Assembly (NCBI GenBank): GCA_023055425.1
Contig: JALGPY010000005.1
Span: 80,517,495-80,581,494, forward strand
DNA length: 64,000 bases
Source: Linanthus parryae
Lineage: Eukaryota > Streptophyta > Magnoliopsida > Ericales > Polemoniaceae
Direction: 5' to 3'
Positions 20,482 through 31,192 of the stretch are shown here, one piece after another; positions within the stretch are counted from its first letter, which is position 1, and every line of letters starts with the position of its first letter. The position numbers were made by a program, and so were the translations under genes. Under the pieces are notes generated by a model, which saw nothing but the letters and a program-made list of their open reading frames with translations, ran no database searches and was not told the DNA's origin.

Positions 20482-20938
20482 CGTTATGTTTGGTGATTCA
20501 AGCCCCTAGATAGAAGTTGGACGAAACGGCGAAGAAATTGGCGAAGCAAGGAAGAAGAACGAAGACGCGAAAATTGGGTACTGTCAGTGTCTTCTTGCGA
20601 AGACATTTTTTTTTTCTTGTGAAGAGTCTTATTTCGAAGACAATTTTTCTTCGTGCGAAGACATCGGGGCTGGGGCGGTTTTGTTGTTTCCTTATTCAAT
20701 TTTAGAATGTTTCTTCGTTTCTTTGGGCACAAGTCAGTATCGTAGGCCTATATAAAGACCAGGTTCGAGACTAATTATTGTGTGGTTGAGTGTGTTTGAT
20801 TGTAATTGGGTTATCATCAATAAATTGGTTCGTTCTGGCCGTGGATGTAGCTAGCCTAAAAACTAGTGAACCACATTATATCATTGTGTTGTTTCTTCAT
20901 CTTCTTCTTCGTCTAATCACTCTTCTTGGTTCCTAACA
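20482..20938 (+). repeat. 3' LTR of the small element
   Basis: 457 bp, starting CGTTATG (TG changed to CG) and ending CCTAACA. It is shorter than the 5' LTR, mainly in the GAAGAC array. Confidence 0.65.
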
Positions 20939-21260
20939 AGAGGCATCGAGCTTCTGCGAGCGTAATTTCTAACATTCTTTATCTTCATCCTCCTTTGAGA
21001 AGTCAAAATCTTCCTCTTCCTCAAAGTTTTTTTTGCCTCTAAGGTCTTCTTCCTCCAGGAATACTCCACAACCGGACCATGGCGTTCACACGTCGCAGAA
21101 CTATCACTTAAAAGCTCTTTATCGCCGGGATTGGTCTTGTCTTCAAGGATTTTTTACATAATCTCCTAAAGCTTCTCCATACCAGCCTATATAGAGTCCA
21201 CCTTGTGCTCAACGGCAACACGGTGTTCGTCTACACATGCCATGAGGCCTTGAGCAAGGT
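20939..21260 (-). pseudogene. Gypsy gag N-terminal part
   Basis: The - strand gives MACVDEHRVAVEHKVDSI near 21190-21243, then an acidic, lysine-rich stretch broken by stops. It continues the gag at 18267-18930, from which it is separated by the small LTR element. Confidence 0.5.
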
Positions 21261-21268
21261 GAATCCTT

Positions 21269-21280
21269 GCTATGATGCCA
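21269..21280 (-). other. Possible primer-binding site
   Basis: The - strand reads TGGCATCATAGC, two mismatches from TGGTATCAGAGC, just upstream of the gag start on that strand. Confidence 0.35.
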
Positions 21281-21780
21281 CTTAACACAGTGAAGTACGA
21301 GAATATACAATCTTCTTTGATCACCCGAAAAAAAAGAAATTTGGATGCAGACGAACCCTTGAAGTTAAACACAATGGAAGTAATTATTCTGTAAGCTACA
21401 ATTGAATAAATAACTCTATTATAAAAAAATATTGCTAAAAAGAGTAAAAGAATAAAAAAGGCCAAGAGCTCACACACCAACTAATGATGGAATTCTAAGA
21501 CATTCATAATTTACAGAATCTTAAAATTGAGTTGTCCTTGCCGAGTTACTAATCGTTGAAGTACTATAAAAATTAGTAAAGAAAACAAAAAACTACAATT
21601 TGACCCCTTAAACAATGCCGAAACATAAAAAATGGCTGGTGCTCCCTACCTTAAAGGGAGGCATGTTTGTTTAGCAAGTCTGCTCATAATAGGCTTGGGT
21701 CCATCGCGAATGGACAAACCTATGAATCAAGAATATCCAATTATTTAGGTCTTCATATTACTTTGGTCCTGTATCTGTAT
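21281..21780 (-). repeat. Possible LTR between a pol remnant and a gag remnant
   Basis: This lies between the integrase C-terminus (21782 onward) and the PBS/gag, where an LTR is expected if two elements share one LTR or if the 3' LTR of one is followed by the body of another. I could not define its ends. Confidence 0.3.
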
Positions 21781-21781
21781 C

Positions 21782-22837
21782 CTTTTAGCAATCATCTGGA
21801 TGAATAGGCGCATCACCATGAAACTCCAACAAGCCAAAAACGTTGAAGATCAGTGAAATACCCATGCATCTAGGCAGGTACACTAAATATGAATATTCAT
21901 TTATGCCCTCAAAATATTGTATGACCCACACGTTCGCAGCTTTAGCTTCTATACGCACCCACGATGCCCTCTCCTTCCACAAGAGCACCATGACCGAGTC
22001 TCCTTCCTGGAAAATCTTTGAAAGAACGTCGATGCTTGTTTGAAACTTCCCTGTACTTCACATTCTTAACCTCTAAACTTTGTGAACTTCCTCATGAACT
22101 TTCTGCACTTTCTTAGCAACCCTTTCTGCAGAAACACTACCCTTGACACCATTTGGGAGCTACAAAAATCCATAGTACGACGAGGCGGAGTAATACATAC
22201 AACTGCAAAATGGAAACCTACCATGGGAAGAATGTACTACACTACTGTATGCGAACTCCGCCTGAGGTAAAGCAACATCTCACTACTTGGGCTTATCTCC
22301 ACAAATTCACCTAACAAGGTTCCCCAAGGCCAATATGTAACATCGATCTGCCGATCAGTTTTTGGGTAAGCAGTGGTAGTGCAGTTGAGTGAAGTGTCAA
22401 ATATCCTCCATTAAGTAACCAAAAAATGACTCAGAAAATTTGTATCACGTTATAATGTGATGGAAACATGCGCTACATGCAAATGAATTACCTCATGAAA
22501 TAACAACCTTGCGATGTTAGTCCCATCATCAGTCTTTCGACAAGGAACTAAACGGGCCGTTTTTGAAAAACGATCAACCACCAAAAAGAAAAAATCGACT
22601 CCTTGTTGAGATCGGGGAAGTCGGAACACAAAATCCATAGAAGAAATGCCCTTAGGAACTGGAAATGGCGTATAAAGTCCTGTATTCTGGACTTGTCCCT
22701 TAGAAACATGGCACACGTAGCACTTACCAACAATGGTTACGACGTCCCACTTCAATTGGGGTCAGCAAAACTCTCTATAATGGCAGAAATAGTCTTGTCA
22801 CATATTAAATGCTCGTTCAAGCCATCACCATGCATAT
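21782..22837 (-). pseudogene. Ty3/Gypsy integrase, catalytic core to C-terminus
   Basis: The - strand reads [20 protein letters not shown] (22690-22755; C..C pair of the H2C2 finger), [16 protein letters not shown] and [18 protein letters not shown] (core with its D), then after a gap MVLLWKERA.. and MGISLIFNVFGLLEFHGD (21800-21880), a C-terminal module like that of plant chromoviruses. Several frameshifts and stops break it. The histidine half of the finger lies beyond the solo LTR at 22843-24275. Confidence 0.7.
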
Positions 22838-22842
22838 CACGC

Positions 22843-24275
22843 TGTAGGGTTTTGATACGGATTATGCAGCGGAATTAACAATAATTGATTCGGTTCAAGA
22901 CCCTCCAAGGATCAGATGACTAGACCACATAATGATGGTAAGGGAAAACATTTATGCGTACCTTAGTTTGTCTCCTTGATGACTTCGCATGAAATAGTGT
23001 CCACGTCCACGCCTAGGATTGCTCCGGATCCTTCTCACACCTTGTTCTAGCTAGGAAAGAAGGAGGAAGAAAGAAGATCATGCAAAAGAAGCACCCAAGG
23101 CCGCACCTCACGAGGCCGACGACAAGAGGGAGTGGCGGACGCGGGGGGAGGGGGGGGGGAGGGGGGGGGGGTTTCGGCCTCCTTATCTTGGATCTCTCCT
23201 TGCTTTGTTTCTCTCTCTAATGTTATAACAATTTATGATACTTATGAGAAAATAAGCTATGTGTTCCCTTTATATAGTTAATAACTCTTTATTAACTACA
23301 TAATAGCCCCAATACTAATCATATCCATACACAGATTAGTCCACTTTGCAAATTAGTCCTACTAAGTTTGCTTGTGGTTGCATATTGATCCTTCTATTTA
23401 ATTAATTACATTAATTAATTCCCAAGTCCGGTTTAGTCCCTAGGGTGTGTGACCCCATAGGTTTCTACTTAGTAGGTAGTAACAATTACTAACATATAGC
23501 GGTGTCTAGCAATACATCAATGTCACCCAACTAGTAGAAATAGTCAGTAATCCAACAAACCTTGCGAACAATTTTACCGTATTGCATTATCCCTTTGTCT
23601 CCATATCCGAACTGGACACGAGACATACAAGTCACACTCGTATATCCAATCCAAATTTTCTCGATCCAAGGAATACTAATATCCTTGCAGATAATATCAT
23701 TATCCTATATTGATTTATCTGAGTCTGGCCAGACATTCTATAAGCACTAACCCTCGAGTGGCCACATATATTTGATCCCGTAATGTGGGAGGGACAAATC
23801 CTTTCTACAGCACTACCATCTCTAAGCTTGCTTCCTATTGTGTCCGATTAACACCTTTATTGCTACCCACTCACGGTGTAGCGTTTGACGATAACAAAAC
23901 ACAATAATCCACAACTAGAGTATCTAGTGACTTCAAGTCTAAGGACCACAATACCATTGTCACAACAAGAAGCGCTTGTGACTCTTACATAACTTGTATG
24001 TTGCCTTCTCGTGGATGGGTCAATCCAGTATGCCATTACCCCTAATGCATGCCCATGTGCTAGACTTGATATCCCCATATCAATTGACCCACATACTAGT
24101 CTATAGGTGATCGTCCTGTTAATCAATATAAACGACTAGGAATATTAAGATAAACAACACATTGTAATCTAAGGACTTCATTATATTAAATACCTCCATA
24201 AATAATACAATGATTATTCTAGCCAAAATAATTTTCATACTAAATAAGATTGCCTCTAGGGCATCTATTCCAACA
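22843..24275 (-). repeat. Solo LTR of the window's Copia family
   Basis: 1433 bp with - strand ends TGTTGGAATAGATGCCC..AAAACCCTACA, the same family as the LTRs of Copia A, B and C. It is flanked by the perfect 5-bp duplication CACGC (22838-22842 and 24276-24280). There is no internal region, so it formed by LTR-LTR recombination. It sits inside the integrase zinc-finger region of a Gypsy remnant. A G-rich tract (about 23143-23171) is expanded within it. Confidence 0.88.
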
Positions 24276-24280
24276 CACGC

Positions 24281-25800
24281 ATCACCTTCTCCCTTAAAGA
24301 GGTCTTAGGAATGCACATGCAGTTTCCCTTAAGTAAATACCCGTCAGAAAAATGAGAGTCATCTGTTATATGATTGTCATAGTTCTGCAAAATATGTGTC
24401 GTCCTCGTACAACTTATTAAGAGTCTCAAAACCCACTATCTCATGAACTAGTATAGTCAACATGGTTGTCCGTTTGAATAAGGGAATTAGCAATCTTATT
24501 TAGCTTACCAGACTTATTCTTGATCACGAACGAAAACTTTTGGAGAAACGTCAACCACTGAATGTGCATAAAGCCTAGAGTTTTCTGAATGTTCAAAAAT
24601 TCCAGGGCTTGTAAATCTATGTATAATATGATTCCCGTTGTCACAGATAGTGCTCACAGTGCTTCAACGCTTGCACCACAACATAAAAATCCTAATATAA
24701 TCCACCACTATAGGGAAACACTAACTTATCACTAAAATAAGATATTGGCCTCCCTTCTTGTGAGAGAACTGCACCAATTCCAATACCACTGGCATGCATC
24801 ATATTCAACTTCGAACAATTTCCCGAAGCTTGGAGGGCTAAGATTTGAGCTGTACACAACTTATCCTTGATGAGGATAAAATCTAATATGATTTTTCTTC
24901 CCAATAGAATTTCCCTTCTTCATGCACTCTGTTATAGGGGACATTATGGTAGTGAAGTCCCTAATAAATTAGAGACCAAAAGTAGGCAGTCGATCAAAAT
25001 TTCAGGCTTTTCTTACTGTCTTAGGAGTATGCCACCCACGAATGGTCTAAGTATTCTCATCATCCACGTGAATCCCCTAAAAATTGAACATGAATCATAG
25101 GAAATTCAACTTGTCATTCATGAAAGTACAATTCTTCAAGTTGATATACAACTTGTCTTTTTGCAAAATTATTGAACATCTTTCACGTAGCGCACATGCT
25201 CATCTTCTGATTTAATATAAATCAAAATATGATGATACTTCCACTCATCTCCAGGTCTGATCAAAATCTGACGATACCCGCTACACAAATTTATCTTGTA
25301 GAATACCTTGAAACCATCCAACATGTCCAACATATCATCAAGCTACGAAATGAGATACTGGTACTTGATTACTATCTTGTTGATTGCTCTACTATCCATA
25401 TTTTTTCGGTACAAGCAAGTTTGGTACTGCACACAGACTCAAACTCTCCTGTATGAATCCCTTCTCCAGAAACTTCTCAACTTTATTATGCAAAATGTCA
25501 TTCTCTTTAGGACTCATTCGATAACTGGAGATATTGGGAAGGCTAGCCCTTGGTCTAGTTCATGTGATGCTGAATGTCTCATATCAGAGGAAGGGTGTCC
25601 GACAGATAGTCATAGATCAAATTATGAAACCGTTCCGTCAATCCACAAAGTTGCTCTATTACCTCCTACACTGACTTTTCATGATCATGCATCACGAATG
25701 GTCATCGAATCAATGCGAGTATCCTATCACCAACCTTCATATCTGCCTAAAATTCTTGTGCTTCCTTAGTAATAAACAATAGTCTCTCCGCCGTCTTTGA
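24281..25800 (-). pseudogene. Ty3/Gypsy reverse transcriptase and RNase H
   Basis: Decayed pol on the - strand. RT landmarks around 25250-25540 read like [15 protein letters not shown] (normally F.KIDL.SGYHQI). RNase H is at 24700-24900 (DFILIKDKLCTAQILALQ, ASGIGIGAVLSQEGRPISYF) and continues at 24440-24640 (FVIKNKSGKLNKIANSL). The N-terminus of integrase starts near 24300 (DGYLLKGNCMCIP), just before the solo LTR. Stops and frameshifts are frequent. The YxDD box was not found intact. Confidence 0.7.
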
Positions 25801-26086
25801 GCCACCACCCAGAACCACTGGTTTCTTTGGAGCCATGGCTATTTATGGCCAACCCAACTGAAAAAGTTATATTATTGCGCCCTTCATAAGCCATGTCTAC
25901 GTCAAACTACGTAGGTCTCTCCAACATAATCAATATTATACTTGTAGATTTCATATATATCATTTGTCATTTTTTTGGGGTGATATTATTATTTATCATT
26001 TACCATTTCAACCACACTCAACCACTATGTTAAGTAATATTAATACATGTTGTTTAGAGTTCAACTACCAATTTTCCGTTTATACC
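25801..26086. other. Spacer before Copia A
   Basis: AT-rich, probably further decayed Gypsy sequence. No gene seen. Confidence 0.4.
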
Positions 26087-27507
26087 TGTTGGAATAGATG
26101 CCCTAGAGGCAATCTAGTTTAGTATGAATTTGTTTTTGGCTAGAAATTCATTTATTATTTATTGGATATTTAATATAATGAAGTCCTTAGATTTACAATT
26201 GTGTTGTTTATCTTAAATATCCCTAGTCCAGTATAATGATTAATGGGACAATCATCTATAGATTAGTATGGGGTTGGATTGATATGGAGATATCACGATC
26301 CAACACATAGGTGTGCATTAAGGGTAATGACGCACTGGATTGACCCATCTCCGAGAAGGCTACATACAGGTTATGTTGAGTCACAAGCGCTTCTCGCGGT
26401 GCAATGGTATTGTCATCCTTAGACTTGAAGTCACTAGATATTCTAGTTGTGGATTATTGTGATTTTGGTAGCGTTAAACGCTACACCGTAACTGGGTAGT
26501 TATAAAGGCGTGTACTGGATACAATAAGAAGCAAGCTTAGAGATCGTAGTGGACGTAGATAGAATTTGTCCCTCCCACATAACGGGAGCAAATATCCTAG
26601 GCCACTCGAGGGATAGTGCTTATAGAATGTCTGACCAGACTCAAATAAATCAATATGGGATATTGATGTTATTTGCACGAATAAGGCTATTCCCATGGAT
26701 CGAGAAACTATGGATTGGATATACGAGTGTGACTTGTTTGTATCGTGTCTAATCCGGATATAGAGAGAAAGGGATGAGACGATTACTTGTACAAAGGTTG
26801 TCAAGATGACTATTCTATTAGTTGGCTAGAATGGATGTTTTGCTAGAAACCGCTCCATATTAGCAAATAGTTGCTACCAACTAGATAGAACCTATGAGGT
26901 CACACGCTATATAGAGTTGAACTAGATTTGGGAATTAATTAATTGGGTTAATTAATTAGAAGGATCACTTTGCAAAACCCCTCAAACTTAGTAGGGACTA
27001 ATTTGCAAGGAAGGGACTAAATTGAATTCTAGTAGGACTAGAATAAGTCCTTTAGGTAGTTGGCAAGGAGTTGTTGGACTATATAAAGGACCTTCCTTCC
27101 TTCCTTCCCTACAACTTATGCTCATAATTGAACATAACAAGAGTGGGAGAGAACAAAAGGAGAGGAGAGAGCAACAAGCTAGGAGCTCGCCGCCCCTAGC
27201 CCGCCGCCCGTCCCCGTCGGCCACAAGGAGGCTGAACACCTCCTTGTTTGTCTCGTTTTGCGTGATTCTTCTTCCTCTTCCTCTTTCCGGGCTAGCACCA
27301 AGGAGTGGGAGATCTAGAAATCAAATCTAGGCGTGGATCAACTATAGAGAACGTGACACAATTCGCGTTTGAAGTCATCAAAGGAGAACCCTAAGGTGTG
27401 TTGATTTCTTCCTTTACGATCGTTATGTCTCTTGACTTGTGGTCCTTGGAGGGTTTTGCATGGTTAACTATTGTTTCCGTTGCGTATCCATGAATCAAAA
27501 CCCTACA
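26087..27507 (+). repeat. 5' LTR of Copia A
   Basis: TGTTGGAATAG..CCCTACA, 1421 bp. TATA box TATATAAAG at 27080-27088, followed by CCTTCC repeats. Confidence 0.9.
27080..27088 (+). promoter_or_regulatory. Copia A LTR TATA box
   Basis: TATATAAAG. The equivalent in the 3' LTR is at 34082-34090. Confidence 0.6.
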
Positions 27508-27508
27508 G

Positions 27509-27521
27509 TGGTATCAGAGCC
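27509..27521 (+). other. Copia A primer-binding site
   Basis: TGGTATCAGAGCC, complementary to the 3' end of initiator tRNA-Met, one base after the LTR. Confidence 0.85.
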
Positions 27522-29149
27522 ACAGGTCGTAGAGCATAAAAGTGGTTTATGTGTTACGTTTTAGTTGTTTTACACCTTAAATTGATTGTTTATCGCGTAA
27601 AACAAGACAAATCAAGCATGGGATGCAATTTGTCAATAATCTATCATAACAAGATCTAATTTTTGCATTAGATGCATGAATTAGTGAGTTTGAGAAATTT
27701 TAGGATCTTAGATCTAGGGTTTGGGCATCCTTGGGGAAGAAGGAGTTCTTCCAAAACAAGGAAACAGCCAAACTTGGGCACCAAGCAAGGGAGTTGTTTT
27801 GGAAACAACTCCCTACAGGAGGTTCGGCCCCCTAGGGGACCGCCCCTCTTGCTTGCCGCCCAAGTTTTGGCCGCCCTAGGGGCCGGGCGGCCCTAGCCCG
27901 CGGCCTAGCCGCGTGGGTTATGGGCCGGCCCGGCCCTATGGCTTTGCGGTTCACCTTGTTGGGCCCGGGCGATTTGATTGTTGGGCCCATGGACCGTTTT
28001 TAACCCTAGAAATCCTAAAATCAATTAAAATTGACCAAGCGCGTTAAAATTGGATTTTAACTGTTTATGTGCAGATCGTATGGTGATTGGATTAGACCTT
28101 AGGATGTGGTTTGATGTGGATGTTTAATTTTTGTGGTTTGGTTTACGGCCTGCGAGCTGATCAATTAATTGTTATAATTAATTAGGATTTTATGGCCTGC
28201 GTGCCATTTTTTTTTGTCAAGTTGTGAGATTTATTTTATTTAGTATAGAAGTTAGCTAGTGCTAGATAAAGTAGATTGTTAGCTAAGATTGAAGAAAAAG
28301 AAGCCCAAAGCCAATAGGAGACACAAAAGATGGAGCATGGAGCATGGAGCATTCCACATGACTATGAAGGATGGACCAAAAGATTAAGATGCATGGAGAT
28401 GTGTTTGCTTTTAGAGTTCATAGATAATTCCATTGACTTGGAATTATCTTAGTCTAGAAAAGGCCATATCCACATCACGTTTATTTATGCTTTGTGGTTG
28501 TTTACTTTATTGTCTTATTATTGTGTGGTTGGTGTATGGATGTTGCATGCAATTAGGATAATAAGATAATTAGACAACCCGGATCTATTATTTGGAGTTG
28601 TGCCCAAACTCAAATTGATAGATTAGTTGATTTTGATCAATAAAACAATTAAAATTGAATTTAAAAATCCCTCAAAATTCAAATATTGTGTTATTGCCTT
28701 CTCGTTATTTAAAACAGGGCGACTTGGTTCATAATGATGGAATGCGATGGCACAAGCTAGTAATGTGCATCTGTCTAAATAAGAGGTTGAACACAACTAG
28801 GCAATTAATGTGATTAAGAAACCTAGAGGCAATCAATTGGGATTATCCATATGGATGGATAAATAAGGAGTTATTTGCCCGATTGAACCAAGAGTTGCAT
28901 AAGGGATGCAATTGGAATTGTTCCTACCTAAAGTAGTCAAATTATGGGTGACTTGCCAAAGCATAAGGAGATGAAACATGAATCTTGGCCCACTAGAAAA
29001 TATAAGGATATTTTCCGCATTAATATCTTGAGGGTTATTAATCCGTAGAAAAATAGTGGGAGCTATATTTGATAAACTAGCCATTATTGAATATAGTCAA
29101 AAATTCACAAATACTAAAACTTGCATATTTTCCTTTTGTAGAATTCCAA
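27522..29149 (+). other. Copia A untranslated leader
   Basis: A long non-coding leader between PBS and gag. It includes a GC-rich patch (about 27830-27945, GGCCG-rich) that contrasts with the AT-rich element and is shared by Copia B and C. It may be a structured packaging or dimerisation region. Confidence 0.5.
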
Positions 29150-31192
29150 ATGGCAAACAACTCATCGAGGTCACAACATTCCCTACGATCTGTCCTTGAG
29201 AAGGACAAGCTCTCTGGAACCAGCTTTCTCGATTGGTACAGAAACTTGAGAATTGTTCTCAAGCAAGAGAAGAAACTGTACGCAATAGAGGAGCATGTTC
29301 CAGCAGGTCCAGAGAACCAAACACCTGCTGCCCTAAAGGCGTATCAAAAGCGTGTTGATGACGCTAATGATGCGGCCTGCCTTATGCTATGCACCATGAC
29401 TTCTGAGCTTCAGAAGCAACACGAAAACATGAATGCTGTCGATATGATCGAGCATCTGAAGCAGCTCTTCCAAGAGCAGGCAAGGGTAGAGAGGTATGAG
29501 GTCTCTAAGGCACTGTTCAAGTGTCATCTGGCAGAAGGGAACCCGGTGGGACCCCATGTGCTCCGTATGATCGGGTACTTGGAGAATCTCGCCCGACTGG
29601 GGTTCCCGGTCGGCCAAGAGTTGGCAACCGATCTCGTGTTGCAATCGTTTCCCGAGAGTTATGGACACTTCATCATGAACTATAACATGAAAGAGATCGT
29701 GAAACCACTGCATGATTTACTCAATATGTTGAGGACAGCTGAACAGAGCATCAACAAGGGTAAGGGCAAGGCCATTATGATGGTGCAGAAAGGAAAGGGC
29801 AAAAGGTTTGCCTCATCCTCCAAGGGCAAAGGCAAGTCAGTTGCCAAGTCCAAGGAACCTGCCCTTAAGCCTGTTGGTGGCATAGCCAAAGGTGTGACTA
29901 AAGGTGAGTGTCACTACTGCAGTCAGCCTGGACACTGGAGGAGGATTTGCCCAAAATATCTGGAGGACAAGTGGCTTGGAATAGTGATTCCACCACCACC
30001 AGGTATTTTTTTTGTAGATGTCAATTTAACTGTCTCTACATCACGGGTATTAGATACTGGATGTGGATCTCACATTTGTCGAAATGTGCAGGATCTAAAG
30101 AGAAGTAAAAGATTGGCTAAAGGGGAGGTAGATCTGCGCGGTGGGAATGGAGCAAAAGTTGCTGCGTTGGCCATAGGCGTGTGCGAGCTATCTCTGCCTT
30201 CAGGATTAGTTTTAGAATTAAATAATTGCTATTTTGTGCCTGCTATGAGCAGAAATATTATTTCTATTTCTTGTTTGGACAAGGATGGTTTTATTATTTC
30301 AATAAAGAACAATTGTTGTTCCTTTTATTTAAATAACATTCACTATTTTAGTGCGCAATTATTTAATGGACTGTATGTCCTTGATCTAAAAAATCCTGTC
30401 TACAACATTAATACCAAGCGGATTAGAATAAATGATTCAAATCCTGCTTATTTATGGCACTGTCGTTTAGGCCACATAAACGAGAAACGTGTATCTAGAC
30501 TCCATAACGATGGAATACTAGACTCATTTGATTTTGAATCAAATGAGACATGTGAGGCTTGTTTATTGGGAAAAATGACAAAGTCCCCTTCCAATAAGAA
30601 AGGTGAGAGGACTAGTGAGCACTTGGCACTCATACATACTGATGTGTGTGGGCCATTTGCCACGCCTGCCAGGGGTGGTTGTGTCTACTTCATTACGTTT
30701 ACTGATGATTATAGTAGATATGGATTTGTGTACCTTACGAGGGAAAAATCCGAGTCCTTTGAAGTGTTCAAAGAATTCAAGAATGAAGTAGAGAAGCAAC
30801 TTGGCAAAAGTATCAAGGCTCTACGATCGGATCGTGGAGGAGAATACTTAAGCCAAGAGTTTGACGACTATCTTAGAGAGTGTGGGATCGTGTCCCAATT
30901 CACTCCACCCGGAATGCCACAGTGGAATGGCGTGTCCGAGAGGAGGAATCGAACCCTATTAGATATGGTTCGATCTATGACGTGTCAAACCGATCTTCCA
31001 TTATCATTTTGGGGCTACGCTCTATTAAGTGCAGCTTTCACCATTAACCGTGTTCCATCTAAATCAGTCATGAAGACACCACATGAGATGTGGAGTGGGA
31101 GGCGTCCCACACTGTCGTTCATGATGATTTGGGGCTGCGATGTCTATGTAAAATGTTTACAATCAGACAAGCTAGGGCCAAAATCGGATTAA
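29150..31192 (+). pseudogene. Copia A gag, protease and integrase
   Basis: The frame starts MANNSSRSQ at 29150 and is open to a TAA at 31190-31192. Gag has FLDWYRNLRIVLKQEKK (about residues 28-44) and the knuckle CHYCSQPGHWRRIC (about 29911-29952). Protease has VLDTGCGSHIC at about 30046-30078, so the active site reads DTG. The pre-integrase finger is WHCRLGH...C..C near 30456-30570. The integrase core has HTDVCGPF, then SDRGGEY, then NGVSERRNRT (the DDE triad). The TAA replaces a lysine codon present in Copia B (AAA) and truncates the polyprotein before RT. Confidence 0.9.

Larger units (their letters stand above)
18931..20938 (+). mobile_element. Small coding-less LTR retrotransposon (TRIM/LARD-like)
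   Basis: Two related LTRs (18931-19444, 20482-20938) flank about 1 kb that encodes no gag or pol. A primer-binding site, TGGTATTAGAGCCAGG, follows the 5' LTR and a purine-rich AAGGTGGAGAT precedes the 3' LTR. The interior is made of short imperfect repeats (for example TTCCTTATTGGGGGAACT-like units at 19560-19660 and TTGATTGG-containing units at 19930-20050). The element splits a Gypsy gag on the opposite strand. I could not settle a clean 5-bp target duplication. Mobilisation would need another element's enzymes. Confidence 0.7.

Noticed and set aside
22082..22878. + strand ORFs at 22.1-22.9 kb
   Set aside because: They are antisense to the integrase remnant, which has clear family motifs on the - strand.
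26988..27330. ORFs around 27.0-27.3 kb on both strands
   Set aside because: They lie within the U3/R part of the Copia A LTR and recur in the other LTR with changes. There is no protein family signal.
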